This document shows positions 26,052 through 34,852 of a DNA stretch of 64,000 bases, piece after piece. Below the pieces are notes generated by a model. That model was given only the letters and a program-made list of their open reading frames with translations. It searched no databases and was not told the origin of the DNA. The position numbers and the translations under genes are program-made. The DNA is from Hyphomicrobiales bacterium (GTDB lineage: Bacteria; Pseudomonadota; Alphaproteobacteria; Rhizobiales; Xanthobacteraceae), in contig JAFKKN010000009.1 in the NCBI GenBank assembly GCA_017305535.1, positions 62,001-126,000 of the forward strand, read 5' to 3'. The first letter of the stretch is position 1, and each line of letters opens with the position of its first letter.

Positions 26052-26100
26052 AAGATAAGCTCCTCCTTATTCTCTGTCGTTATTGCGAGACGAAAAGCCG

Positions 26101-26190
26101 TCACCCTGAGGTGCATTGCGCAGCAATGCCTCGAAGGGCGACGGCTATCCTTCGAGGCTCCGTGCTTTGCACGTCGCACCTCAGGATGAC
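26101..26190. repeat. REP-like paired palindrome, family D
   Basis: CACCCTGAGGTGC...GCCTCGAAGG and CCTTCGAGGCTC...GCACCTCAGGATGAC are inverted copies about 20 bases apart, so the element can form one long stem. It lies in the pcaB-pcaD gap. A related copy is at 40787-40893. Confidence 0.8.
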
Positions 26191-26208
26191 GCCGTCGCTA
26201 ATCATGCT

Positions 26209-27567
26209 CTAGCTTCCGCCCTTAAACGACGCCAGCAGCCGGTCGATCAGCGCTTGCGAGGCGCCCTGATAGGCCAGCGGGTCGAACAGTTTTTCCAGCC
26301 GCGCGGCGTCGAGATGCGCGGTGACGCGGGCATCATTCGCGAGCACGTCGCGCAGGTGGCGTTTCGATGCGACAGCCTTGCGCGAAGCCTCTTCGATCAG
26401 GTGATGCGCATCGGATTTTCCGATTGTGTCCGCCAGCGCCATCGTCACCGCTTCAGCCATGATCAGGCCGTGGGTGGTGTCGAGATTGGAGCGCATCCGT
26501 TCCGTGTCGACTTCCAGCCCTTCGGCGATGTCGACGATGGCGGCCAGTGCGCCGGAGGTGACCAGCAGCAGCGTCGGCAAGGTTGGCCATTCGGCGTGCC
26601 ACGGTCCGGCGCTGCGCTCGTGCTCCTGCACCTGCGCGGCGAAGATCGTCGCGGCGAGGTTCGGCGCCATGGTGGCGGCGGCGAGCGCGGAGGCGGCGGC
26701 GACCGGATTGCGCTTGTGCGGCATGGTGGAGGAGCCACCGCGACCCGCGCCGGCGGGCTCGAAGGCTTCGCCCACGTCGGTCTGCATCAACAGCGAAACG
26801 TCGCGGGCGATCTTGCCGCAGGTGCCGGCGAGGATCGCCATCACCGAGGCAGCTTCCGCGATGCGGTCGCGATGGGTGTGCCACGGTGCGTCGGGCAGCG
26901 GCAGCTGGAGCTCGCGGGCGAGGGCCTCCGACACCGCCATGCCCTTGTCGCCGAGCGCGGCGAGCGTGCCGGCAGCGCCGCCGAATTGCAGCGCCAGCCC
27001 GTTGTCGCGCAGCGCCTTGAGCCGCGCGCGCGAGCGATGCAGGGCGGCGGCATATTCGGCGAGCTTGAGGCCGAACGGCATCGGCAGCGCGTGTTGCAGC
27101 CAGGTGCGCGCCACCATCGCGGTGTTGCGATGCTTCGCGGCGAGACTGGCGAAGCCGGCGATGGCGCGGTCGAGGTCGGCTAGCAAAGCGTCGATGGCCG
27201 CGCGTAGCATCAGCATGGTCGCGCTGTCGATGATGTCCTGGCTGGTGGCACCCCAATGCACGTAGCGCGCCGCGTCCGCGTCCGATTTCGCCACCTCGGC
27301 GGTGAGCGTCTTGACCAGCGGGATCGCGAGGTTGCCGGCACGGGTCGCGGCCTCGGCCAGCGCACCGATCTCGAAACGCTCGGCGCGGCAAGCGGCCGCG
27401 ATGGGCGCGGCGGCGGCTTTTGGGATGACGCCGACGGTAGCCTCGGCGCGCGCCAGTGCGGCCTCGACGTCCAGCATGTCTTGAAGGAACGCGCCGTCGT
27501 CGCAGACCGCGCGCATCGCGGCGCTCGACAGCATCGGCGCAAGCAGGGGGGAGAGGGACGTGCTCAT
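26209..27567 (-). CDS. pcaB: 3-carboxy-cis,cis-muconate cycloisomerase
   Basis: The 452-residue enzyme of the fumarase/aspartase superfamily lactonises 3-carboxymuconate in protocatechuate breakdown. The superfamily signature GSSTMPHKRNP is at 278-288; HWGATSQDIIDS (104-115) and RTWLQHALP (154-162) are the first and second active-site blocks seen in PcaB. It is the first gene of pcaBDC; the protocatechuate dioxygenase genes pcaGH are not in the window. Distinguished from purB above by the HWGATSQDI block and pca neighbours. Confidence 0.93.
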   Translation of the reverse strand: MSTSLSPLLAPMLSSAAMRAVCDDGAFLQDMLDVEAALARAEATVGVIPKAAAAPIAAACRAERFEIGALAEAATRAGNLAIPLVKTLTAEVAKSDADAARYVHWGATSQDIIDSATMLMLRAAIDALLADLDRAIAGFASLAAKHRNTAMVARTWLQHALPMPFGLKLAEYAAALHRSRARLKALRDNGLALQFGGAAGTLAALGDKGMAVSEALARELQLPLPDAPWHTHRDRIAEAASVMAILAGTCGKIARDVSLLMQTDVGEAFEPAGAGRGGSSTMPHKRNPVAAASALAAATMAPNLAATIFAAQVQEHERSAGPWHAEWPTLPTLLLVTSGALAAIVDIAEGLEVDTERMRSNLDTTHGLIMAEAVTMALADTIGKSDAHHLIEEASRKAVASKRHLRDVLANDARVTAHLDAARLEKLFDPLAYQGASQALIDRLLASFKGGS

Positions 27568-27757
27568 GTGCCGGAGACTCTAATCGGTCCCAACGGCTTA
27601 TGCCAATCCCTCCAGTACCGTTCGCGCCATGCGGTCGTCGGCAGCCACCTAATTCCATGGTCCTCTTTTAATTGGCCACGGCAGGCGCTACTTGAGGATA
27701 TCCAGATTCAAACACATTCCGTCGCCCGGAGATGGCAGACGACGAGGAGGCGCTCCC

Positions 27758-28204
27758 ATGGCCATGACGATGAACGGCGAAGTCCAGCTCGCCGCGCCAC
27801 GCGAGACCGTGTGGGAGAAACTCAACGACCCCGAAGTGCTGAAATCCTGCATTCCCGGCTGCGAGGAATTGGAGCGCACCGAGGACAACGGTTTTCGCGC
27901 GGTCGCCAAGATCAAGGTCGGCCCGGTGTCGGCGCGCTTCAAGGGCAAGGTGACGCTCAGCGATCTCGACCCGCCGAATGGCTACAAGATTTCCGGCGAA
28001 GGCGAGGGCGGCATCGCCGGCTTCGCCAAGGGCGGCGCCGTGGTCGGCCTCACCGACAAGGACGGCGGCACGCTGCTCAGCTATAATGTCGAGGCGCAGA
28101 TCGGCGGCAAACTGGCGCAGCTTGGCCAGCGCCTGATCAACGGCACCGCGAAGAAGCTCGCGGACGAGTTTTTCGCCGGTTTCGCCCGCGCCGTGCAGGG
28201 CTAG
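27758..28204 (+). CDS. coxG: CoxG-type SRPBCC protein (CO dehydrogenase subunit G)
   Basis: The 148-residue protein is a CoxG family SRPBCC domain: MNGEVQLAAPRETVWEKLNDPEVLKSCIPGCEEL (split over 5-38), then G-P-V-S-A-R-F-K-G-K-V and S-G-E-G-E-G-G-x-A-G-F-A-K-G-G-A, and GGKLAQLGQRLINGTAKKLADEFF at the end. In Oligotropha CoxG is needed to bring the CO dehydrogenase to the membrane. AGGAGG seven bases before the ATG at 27758 fixes the start. The longer membrane-tether C-terminus of some CoxG proteins is absent. Confidence 0.9.
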   Translation: MAMTMNGEVQLAAPRETVWEKLNDPEVLKSCIPGCEELERTEDNGFRAVAKIKVGPVSARFKGKVTLSDLDPPNGYKISGEGEGGIAGFAKGGAVVGLTDKDGGTLLSYNVEAQIGGKLAQLGQRLINGTAKKLADEFFAGFARAVQG

Positions 28205-28346
28205 GATACGAGGCTGAAATACAAGGCGGATGCCAGGCTGATTCTGTCTAAAAGGCGTCACCTCCGCGTTGTGACAATGGCCTTGTCAGCGCGGTGAGGG
28301 CATGGCCAGCGCGCGCCGGGCGAGGTTGCCCAACGTGCCGATGGGC

Positions 28347-28375
28347 CATAATATGCCTTTGGAATGATTTCAAAG
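28347..28375 (+). promoter_or_regulatory. Candidate -10 and near-palindrome upstream of coxS
   Basis: CATAAT at 28347-28352 resembles a -10 box, and CTTTGGAAT / ATTTCAAAG (28357-28365, 28367-28375) is a near-perfect inverted repeat (8 of 9 pairs) around one base, placed at the expected transcription start about 40 bases before the coxS ATG. No convincing -35 was found, so confidence is modest. Confidence 0.4.
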
Positions 28376-28415
28376 AGCCGCGTCGCACGTCATGCGGCGC
28401 GGGCAGAGAGTGCAT

Positions 28416-28901
28416 ATGGCCAAGATTTCTCTCATCGTGAACGGCAATCCCGTTACCGCGAATATCGATCCGCGCACATTGCTGGTGCAATTCCTTCGCG
28501 AGCACCTGCGCCTCACCGGCACCCATGTCGGTTGCGACACCTCGCAATGCGGCGCCTGCGTCGTGCATCTCGACGGCAAGGCCGTGAAGTCCTGCACCAC
28601 GCTGGCGGTGATGGCGGATGGCGGCAGCGTCACCACCATCGAAGGGTTGGCGCCCGAAGGCGCGCCACTGCATCCGATGCAGGAGGCCTTCCGCGAGAAT
28701 CACGGGTTGCAATGTGGCTTCTGCACGCCGGGCATGATCATGACGGCGGTGGATATGGTGCATCGCAAGGGGCACGATCTCGACGACCACACCATCCGCG
28801 AGGAGCTTGAGGGCAATCTCTGCCGCTGCACCGGCTATCAAAACATCGTGTTGTCGATCGCCGCAGGCGCCAAGGCGATGGCGAAATCCGATCTCGCATA
28901 A
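28416..28901 (+). CDS. coxS: Molybdenum hydroxylase small subunit, [2Fe-2S] (CoxS type)
   Basis: The 161-residue protein has both iron-sulfur clusters of the CoxS family: a plant-ferredoxin cluster (Cys40, Cys45, Cys48, Cys60; [12 protein letters not shown]) and a second four-helix cluster (Cys100, Cys103, Cys136, Cys138; QCGFCTPGM and NLCRCTGY). It relays electrons from the molybdenum subunit to FAD in CO dehydrogenase-type enzymes. The coxM gene follows after 53 bp, with no large subunit in between. Confidence 0.94.
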   Translation: MAKISLIVNGNPVTANIDPRTLLVQFLREHLRLTGTHVGCDTSQCGACVVHLDGKAVKSCTTLAVMADGGSVTTIEGLAPEGAPLHPMQEAFRENHGLQCGFCTPGMIMTAVDMVHRKGHDLDDHTIREELEGNLCRCTGYQNIVLSIAAGAKAMAKSDLA

Positions 28902-28954
28902 CCGCGTCAGGTTTTCGCAGGCGCTGCACAGGCAAACAGTTTCAGGACCTCACG

Positions 28955-29761
28955 ATGTACGAATTCAAATATCATCGGCCGGCGACGGTGCGCCAAGCCG
29001 CCAACCTTCTGGTCAAGAACGAAGACGCCAAGCTGATCGCCGGCGGCCATACGCTGGTGCCGGTGATGAAGCAGCGCCTCGCGGCGCCGCCGCATATCGT
29101 CGATCTCACCCGCATCGAGGGTCTGAGCGGCATCGAGATGAAGGGGCGCTCGCTGGCGATCGGCGCCACCACCAAGCATGTCGAGGTGGCGGATTCCGTG
29201 ACGGTGCGCGAAGCGATTCCGGCGCTGGCGGAGTTGGCCGGCATGATCGGCGACCCGGCGGTGCGCCACAAGGGCACCATCGGCGGCTCCATCGCCAACA
29301 ACGACCCGACCGCCGATTATCCGGCGGCGTGTCTTGCGCTGGGCGCCACCATCGTCACCAACAAGCGGCGCATCAAGGCCGAGGATTTCTTCCAGGGCCT
29401 GTTCACCACGGCGCTCGAGGCCGACGAGATCGTTACCCGCGTGATGTTTCCGCTGCCGAAGAAGGCGGCCTATGAGAAATTCCGCAATCAGGCGTCGCGT
29501 TATGCGCTGGTCGGCGTGTTCGTCGCCCGCATGCCGTCGGAAGTTCGGGTCGCGGTGACGGGCGCGGGGAGCGATGGCGTGTTTCGCCTGACCGCCTTCG
29601 AGGAAGCCCTGAAGAAGCGTTTTTCGTCGAAAGTGCTGGACGGCTTGCCGGTTTCCGCGGACGGTCTGAACAGCGACCTGCACGGCAGCGCGGAATATCG
29701 CGCGCACTTGATTGGGGTCTTGGCGCGCCGTGCCGTCGATGCCGCAAACAACCGGGCGTAA
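28955..29761 (+). CDS. coxM: Molybdenum hydroxylase medium subunit, FAD-binding (CoxM type)
   Basis: The 268-residue protein has the FAD-binding motifs of CoxM: AGGHT (29-33) and TIGGSIANNDP (108-118), at nearly the same positions as in Oligotropha CoxM. VDLTRI (49-54), DPAVRHKGTIGG and the C-terminal CO_deh_flav_C domain (from about 160) complete it. It accepts electrons from CoxS and passes them to a quinone or other acceptor. The next gene, coxD, starts 23 bp later. Confidence 0.93.
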   Translation: MYEFKYHRPATVRQAANLLVKNEDAKLIAGGHTLVPVMKQRLAAPPHIVDLTRIEGLSGIEMKGRSLAIGATTKHVEVADSVTVREAIPALAELAGMIGDPAVRHKGTIGGSIANNDPTADYPAACLALGATIVTNKRRIKAEDFFQGLFTTALEADEIVTRVMFPLPKKAAYEKFRNQASRYALVGVFVARMPSEVRVAVTGAGSDGVFRLTAFEEALKKRFSSKVLDGLPVSADGLNSDLHGSAEYRAHLIGVLARRAVDAANNRA

Positions 29762-29784
29762 CTGCGTCCAGACTGGCCTTCAAG

Positions 29785-30696
29785 ATGAGTAAAACTCCGG
29801 AGCTGCCCGACTCGGTCGATGCCACGCTCCAACTGCTGAACAGCCACGGTTACTTCGCCGAGCGTTCGCTCGCCACCGTGCTCTATCTCTCGTTGCGGCT
29901 CGGGCGGCCGCTGTTTCTCGAAGGCGAGGCGGGGGTCGGCAAGACCGAGATCGCCAAGGTGCTGTCGGCGACGCTCGGCCGCAACCTGATCCGCCTGCAA
30001 TGCTACGAGGGGCTCGACGTCGCCTCCGCCGTCTATGAGTGGAACAGCGCCGCGCAGATGATTGCCATTCGCCTCGCGGAAGCCGCCGGCGATTCCGACC
30101 GCGAGCAACTGTCGCACGACATCTTCAGCGAGCGCTACCTGATCAAGCGGCCGCTGTTGCAGGCGCTGGAGCCGAATGTTGCCGGCGCGCCGGTGCTCCT
30201 GATCGATGAACTCGACCGCGCCGACGAGGCGTTCGAGGCGTATCTTCTGGAGATCCTCAGCGACTTCCAGGTCACCATTCCGGAACTCGGCACCTTCAAG
30301 GCGCCGCAGCCGCCGATCGTTATCGTCACCTCGAACCGCACCCGCGAGATCCACGACGCGCTGAAGCGGCGCTGCCTCTATCACTGGGTCGATTATCCGT
30401 CCGCCGAGCGCGAACTCGCCATCGTCAAGTCGCGGGTGCCGGGCATTTCGGCGAAACTGTCGCAGCAGGTGGTGCGCTTCGTGCAGGAACTGCGCGATCA
30501 GGACTTCTACAAGAACCCCGGCGTCGCCGAGACCATCGACTGGGCCACCGCACTGACGCAACTCGACGCGCGGTCGCTGACGCCGGAAGTGGTCGGCGAC
30601 ACGCTGGGCGCGCTGCTGAAGTATCAGGACGATATCGCGAAAATGCAGTCCGGGACCTTGCAAAAGGTTTTGAAGGAAGCCACAAGCGATATATAA
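29785..30696 (+). CDS. coxD: MoxR-family AAA+ ATPase, CoxD type
   Basis: The 303-residue AAA+ ATPase has Walker A GEAGVGKT (47-54), Walker B VLLIDELDRAD (Asp141, Glu142), the sensor region IVTSNRTREIHDALKRRCLYHW and a C-terminal lid. CoxD helps assemble the [CuSMoO2] active site of CO dehydrogenase by energising insertion of sulfur; here the same role for a molybdenum hydroxylase is inferred from family and from the coxE partner downstream. Confidence 0.92.
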   Translation: MSKTPELPDSVDATLQLLNSHGYFAERSLATVLYLSLRLGRPLFLEGEAGVGKTEIAKVLSATLGRNLIRLQCYEGLDVASAVYEWNSAAQMIAIRLAEAAGDSDREQLSHDIFSERYLIKRPLLQALEPNVAGAPVLLIDELDRADEAFEAYLLEILSDFQVTIPELGTFKAPQPPIVIVTSNRTREIHDALKRRCLYHWVDYPSAERELAIVKSRVPGISAKLSQQVVRFVQELRDQDFYKNPGVAETIDWATALTQLDARSLTPEVVGDTLGALLKYQDDIAKMQSGTLQKVLKEATSDI

Positions 30697-30716
30697 GTTG
30701 GAATATAGCGGCGAAA

Positions 30717-30883
30717 GCCGTCGTCCCCTGCAAACGCAGGGTATGCACACGCCCATTGTTTCCGTCATGGCCGGGCTTGTCCCGGCCATCCACGTCCTTC
30801 ACGTTGAAGCTCTGCAAAGACGTGGATGGCCGGAATAGATCCGGCCATGACGACAGAGGGGTCCCCGCCTTGGCGGGGACGAC
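30717..30883. repeat. Composite REP element: family B flanking family A
   Basis: GTCGTCCCCTGCAAACGCAG...GG (30720-30740) and GTCCCCGCCTTGGCGGGGAC (30861-30880) are family B arms. Between them is a family A unit at 30763-30853 with GTCATGGCCGGGCTTGTCC and AGACGTGGATGGCCGG. The element fills most of the coxD-coxE gap. Confidence 0.8.
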
Positions 30884-30917
30884 GCCGAGAATGTGGTGAC
30901 AATCGCCGGAGCCGCCA

Positions 30918-32114
30918 ATGACAACGTCGTCGCCCGTAACCGGATTGATCGCCGACAACGTCGTGGGGTTTGCCCGCGCGTTGCGGGCGGCCGGCATTCC
31001 GGTCGGGCCGGGTGCTGTGATCGACGCGCTGGAAGCCTTGCGCGTGATCGATATCGGCCATCGCGGCGAGGTCTACGCCACGCTGGAAGCGGTGTTCGTC
31101 AAGCGTCACGAGCATTCGCTGATTTTCGCGCAGGCTTTCGATCTGTTCTTCCGCGCCGAGCAGGAGTGGATGCATCTGCTCGACTCGGTGCCGCTGCCCG
31201 ATCAGGCCAAGCCGAAGCCCGCGCCGGCCTCCCGCCGCGTGCAGGAGGCGATGTCGCAAAACAAGAAGGTCGAGCAGGTCCCTTCCGAAGAAGCGCAGGA
31301 ATTGCGGCTGTCGCCGTCCGATCAGGAGATCCTGCAAAAGAAGGATTTCGCGCAGATGAGCGCGGCGGAGATCGCCGAAGTCACGCGCGCCATCGCGAAA
31401 ATGAAACTGCCGCAGGCCGAACTGCGCACGCGGCGCTTCGCACCGGATTCGCGCGGTCTGAAACTCGATCTGCGCCGCACCATCCGCGCCAGCCTGCGCA
31501 CCGGCGGCGACATCGTCGATCTGCGCCATCTCGGGCGCATCGACAAGCCGGCGCCGATTGTCGCGCTCCTCGATATCTCCGGCTCGATGAGCGAATACAC
31601 GCGGCTGTTCCTGCATTTCCTCCACGCCATTACTGATGCGCGCAAGCGCGTCTCGGTGTTTCTGTTCGGCACCCGGCTCACCAACGTCACCCGTGCGCTG
31701 CGCGCCCGCGATCCCGACGAGGCGCTGGCGAGCTGTTCGTCAACGGTGGAGGACTGGGCCGGCGGTACGCGGATCGGCACGTCGCTGCAAACCTTCAACA
31801 AGCTGTGGGGCCGGCGCGTGCTCGGGCAGGGCGCGATCGTGCTGTTGATCTCCGATGGGCTGGAGCGCGAGGCCGACGATCGGCTGGCGTTCGAGATGGA
31901 CCGCCTGCATCGTTCCTGCCGTCGCCTGATCTGGCTTAATCCGCTGCTACGCTTCAGCGGTTTCGAAGCAAAGGCGCAGGGAATCAAAATGATGCTGCCG
32001 TATGTTGACGAATTCCGTCCGGTGCATAATTTGTCTTCTATCGAGGACTTGATCGCCGCGCTCTCCGTAGCGCCTTCGCCGCAACGGCGCGATGCGATCC
32101 GCCCCGCAGCTTGA
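30918..32114 (+). CDS. coxE: VWA-domain protein, CoxE type
   Basis: The 398-residue protein carries a von Willebrand A domain with metal-ion-adhesion motif DISGSMS (219-225) and the other MIDAS residues in GGTRIGTSL and LISDGLERE. The N-terminal 200 residues are the CoxE-like helical part with a Lys/Glu-rich linker (about 98-130). It should work with CoxD as a MoxR-VWA chaperone pair for the molybdenum enzyme. CGGAG nine bases before the ATG supports the start. Confidence 0.92.
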   Translation: MTTSSPVTGLIADNVVGFARALRAAGIPVGPGAVIDALEALRVIDIGHRGEVYATLEAVFVKRHEHSLIFAQAFDLFFRAEQEWMHLLDSVPLPDQAKPKPAPASRRVQEAMSQNKKVEQVPSEEAQELRLSPSDQEILQKKDFAQMSAAEIAEVTRAIAKMKLPQAELRTRRFAPDSRGLKLDLRRTIRASLRTGGDIVDLRHLGRIDKPAPIVALLDISGSMSEYTRLFLHFLHAITDARKRVSVFLFGTRLTNVTRALRARDPDEALASCSSTVEDWAGGTRIGTSLQTFNKLWGRRVLGQGAIVLLISDGLEREADDRLAFEMDRLHRSCRRLIWLNPLLRFSGFEAKAQGIKMMLPYVDEFRPVHNLSSIEDLIAALSVAPSPQRRDAIRPAA

Positions 32115-32128
32115 CGAGAGGTCCCCCA

Positions 32129-32452
32129 ATGCTCGAGCGCGACGAAGATATTCTGCAAGCAGCCGAAGAGTGGAAGAAGGCAGGCCACGGCGTGGCGCTC
32201 GCCACCGTGGTCGAGACTTGGGGCTCGGCGCCCCGGCCGGCGGGCTCCAACCTTGTTATCAATGACGAAGGCACGTTCCTCGGCTCGGTGTCCGGCGGCT
32301 GCGTCGAGGGCGCGGTGGTCACCGAGGCGCTCGACATTATCGCCAGCGGGCAACCGAAGCTGCTCGAATTCGGCGTGGCGGACGAGACCGCGTTCAACGT
32401 CGGCCTGTCCTGCGGCGGCACCATCCGCGTGTTCGTCGAGAAGGTGGCGTAG
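32129..32452 (+). CDS. XdhC/CoxI family protein, N-terminal half
   Basis: The 107-residue protein is only the XdhC_CoxI N-domain: LATVVETWGSAPRPAGSNLVI, then FLGSVSGGCVEGAVV and FGVADETAFNVGLSCGGTIRVFVE. In full XdhC proteins this domain with a C-terminal Rossmann domain binds and sulfurates MoCo. Here it ends and the Rossmann part is encoded by the next gene, which begins immediately at the following base with a GTG. The pair is a split XdhC. Confidence 0.9.
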   Translation: MLERDEDILQAAEEWKKAGHGVALATVVETWGSAPRPAGSNLVINDEGTFLGSVSGGCVEGAVVTEALDIIASGQPKLLEFGVADETAFNVGLSCGGTIRVFVEKVA

Positions 32453-33145
32453 GTGAACCTGGAGACACTGACGCAGGTCAATATCGAACGCGCGGCGCGG
32501 CGGCCGGTGTTTGTCGTCACCGATGTGAGCAACGGCGAACAGCGCATGGTCAAGGCCGCCGATCTCGCCGGCGATCCGCTCGAGGCCGAACTGCGCAAGC
32601 AGTTGCGCATGGGCAAGAGTGCGATGATCGAGGCGGATGGCAAGAAGCTGTTCGTCAACGTCTATGCGCCGGTCGCGCGCATGGTGATCATCGGCGCGGT
32701 GCACATCAGTCAGGCGCTCGCGCCGATGGCGCGTTCGCTCGGCTACGATGTTACGGTGGTCGATCCGCGCACCGCGTTCGCGAGCCCCGAGCGGTTTCCC
32801 GACGTGCGCGTCGTCGCCGAATGGCCGGACGTTGCGCTGCCGCCGCTCAATGTCGATCACTACACGGCGTTCGTCGCGGTGACGCACGATCCCAAGATCG
32901 ATGATCCGGCGTTGCTGCATGCGTTCGAGCGCGATTGCTTTTACGTTGGCGCGCTCGGCTCGCGCAAAACCCACGCCAAGCGGGTCGACCGGCTGAAGGC
33001 ACAGGGTGCAAGTGATAACGATGTTGCCAAGATTCACGCGCCGATCGGGTTGCCGATCGGAGCGATATCTCCCGGCGAAGTGGCGGTGGCGATCATGGCG
33101 CAAATCACCGCGCAACTGCGATTGCCGAAAGAAGGTGCGTCATGA
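32453..33145 (+). CDS. XdhC/CoxI family protein, Rossmann half
   Basis: The 230-residue product starts at GTG 32453, directly after the TAG of the preceding gene. The first 70 residues are a helical/strand region; the rest is the XdhC Rossmann domain with MVIIGAVHISQALAPMARSLGYDVTVVDPRTAF (split over 79-111), TAFVAVTHDPKIDDPAL and the conserved Y-V-G-A-L-G-S-R-K-T-H. The normal GxGxxx nucleotide motif reads G-A-V-H-I-S. It should deliver molybdenum cofactor with its partner. Confidence 0.9.
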   Translation: MNLETLTQVNIERAARRPVFVVTDVSNGEQRMVKAADLAGDPLEAELRKQLRMGKSAMIEADGKKLFVNVYAPVARMVIIGAVHISQALAPMARSLGYDVTVVDPRTAFASPERFPDVRVVAEWPDVALPPLNVDHYTAFVAVTHDPKIDDPALLHAFERDCFYVGALGSRKTHAKRVDRLKAQGASDNDVAKIHAPIGLPIGAISPGEVAVAIMAQITAQLRLPKEGAS

Positions 33146-34803
33146 AATTCGGACCGGCCAAACCTGATGATGCCATCGGTGGCGTGACGGTGCATACGCT
33201 GCGTCAGGGTTCGCTGGTGATGAAGAAGGGCACGACCATCGGGCAGACCGAGGCCGACGCGCTAAAAGCCGCCGGCGTCGAGCAGATCGTCGTGGTGCAT
33301 CTCGAGGACGGCGAGGTGTCGGAGGACGCCGCCGCCGCCGATATCGCGAAGGCGATCGCCAGCGACGGCGTCGTGGTCGAGCGCGCCTTCACCGGCCGCG
33401 CCAACCTGTTCGCGACCCGGCCCGGCGTGCTGGTGGTGGATCGCGACGCGGTGGACCGCATCAACAATGTCGACGAGGCCATCACCTTCGCGACGCTGTC
33501 GGCTTACAAGCCGGTGGTCGAAGGCGAGATGATCGCCACCGTGAAACTGATTCCGTTCGGTGTCGAAGGCAAGTTGCGCGATGCCGCGGTGAAAGCCGCC
33601 GGCCAAAACGCGCTGCGCGTTGCGCCCTATATCATCAAGCGCATCGGCGTGGTGTCGACGATGTTGCCTGGCCTGGTGCCGAAGGTGATCGACAAGACCT
33701 TACGCGTCACCGCTGAGCGCCTTGCGCCAGCCGGCGCCAAGATTGTGGTCGAGAAACGCGTGCCGCACGATCAGACGGCGCTCGCCGTCGCGATCGCTGA
33801 AGTTTTGAAACTCGATGTCGAGATGGTGATCGTGTTCGGCGCGTCCGCCATCGCGGACCGGCGCGACGTGATCCCGGCGGCGATCGTCGCCAACGGCGGC
33901 ACCGTCGACCATTTCGGCATGCCGGTCGATCCCGGCAATTTGCTGCTGCTCGGCGCGGCCGATGGTCGCCCGGTGATCGGCGCGCCGGGCTGCGCGCGCT
34001 CGCCGGTGGAGAACGGGTTCGACTGGGTGCTGATGCGGATGCTGGCCGGCCTGCCGATCAAGCGTTCGGACATTACCGGTTTCGGCGTCGGAGGTTTGCT
34101 GATGGAGATCGTCACCCGGCCGCAGCCGCGCGTGGCCGAGCCCGCGCCCGCGGACAATGCCAAGGTCGCCGCGGTGGTGCTCGCCGCCGGCCGCTCCACC
34201 CGGATGGGCGGGCCGAACAAGATGCTGGCCGAACTCGGCGGCAAGCCGCTGGTGCGGATGGTGGCCGAGCAGGCGCTGGCCTCAAAAGCCTCGCCGGTGA
34301 TCGTGGTCACCGGACATCAGGCCGACGAGGTCGAGAAAGCCCTCAAGGGTCTCAATGTCACCTTCGTGCGCAATCCGGATTTCGCCAGCGGGCTGGCCAG
34401 TTCGGTCAAGACCGGCATCGGCGCGGTGCCGACCGATGCCGCCGGCGCCATGGTCTGCCTCGGCGACATGCCGCTGATCGACGCCAAGCTGATCGACAAG
34501 CTGATCGGCGCGTTCTCGCCGGAGCGCGGCAGCCTGATCGTGGTGCCGACCTGCGACGGCCGGCGCGGCAATCCGGTGCTGTGGTCGCGGCGTTTCTTCG
34601 GCGAGCTGATGGGACTGTCCGGCGATATCGGCGGCCGCCATCTGGTCGATCATCATAGCGAGGCGGTGGTGGAAATGCCGGTCGATGGCGATGGCGCCTT
34701 CCTCGATATCGACACGCCGCAGGTGCTGGAAGTGGTGCAGCGCGCGGCCGGGGCCGCGGCGTCGCCGAAGCAGCCGCGCCAGCCGTTGCGCGCGCCGAGC
34801 TGA
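33142..34803 (+). CDS. Molybdopterin-binding domain fused to MobA-like nucleotidyltransferase
   Basis: The 553-residue protein joins two MoCo domains. Residues 1-330 are a molybdopterin-binding (MoaB/MoeA-like) region with GVVSTMLPGL, VVEKRVPHD, V-F-G-A-S-A-I-A-D-R-R-D and GMPVDPGNLLLLG. Residues 342-540 are an NTP transferase of the MobA/MocA type beginning VLAAGRSTRMG (346-356), with DMPLID and GNPVLWSR. Such fusions are known in rhizobia and are thought to prepare cytosine- or guanine-dinucleotide MoCo. The start overlaps the preceding stop by four bases. Confidence 0.88.
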   Translation: MKFGPAKPDDAIGGVTVHTLRQGSLVMKKGTTIGQTEADALKAAGVEQIVVVHLEDGEVSEDAAAADIAKAIASDGVVVERAFTGRANLFATRPGVLVVDRDAVDRINNVDEAITFATLSAYKPVVEGEMIATVKLIPFGVEGKLRDAAVKAAGQNALRVAPYIIKRIGVVSTMLPGLVPKVIDKTLRVTAERLAPAGAKIVVEKRVPHDQTALAVAIAEVLKLDVEMVIVFGASAIADRRDVIPAAIVANGGTVDHFGMPVDPGNLLLLGAADGRPVIGAPGCARSPVENGFDWVLMRMLAGLPIKRSDITGFGVGGLLMEIVTRPQPRVAEPAPADNAKVAAVVLAAGRSTRMGGPNKMLAELGGKPLVRMVAEQALASKASPVIVVTGHQADEVEKALKGLNVTFVRNPDFASGLASSVKTGIGAVPTDAAGAMVCLGDMPLIDAKLIDKLIGAFSPERGSLIVVPTCDGRRGNPVLWSRRFFGELMGLSGDIGGRHLVDHHSEAVVEMPVDGDGAFLDIDTPQVLEVVQRAAGAAASPKQPRQPLRAPS

Positions 34804-34852
34804 GTGTTGGAACCTGAAATTCGTTTTGCGAATGAATCTGCAACACGAAAAC

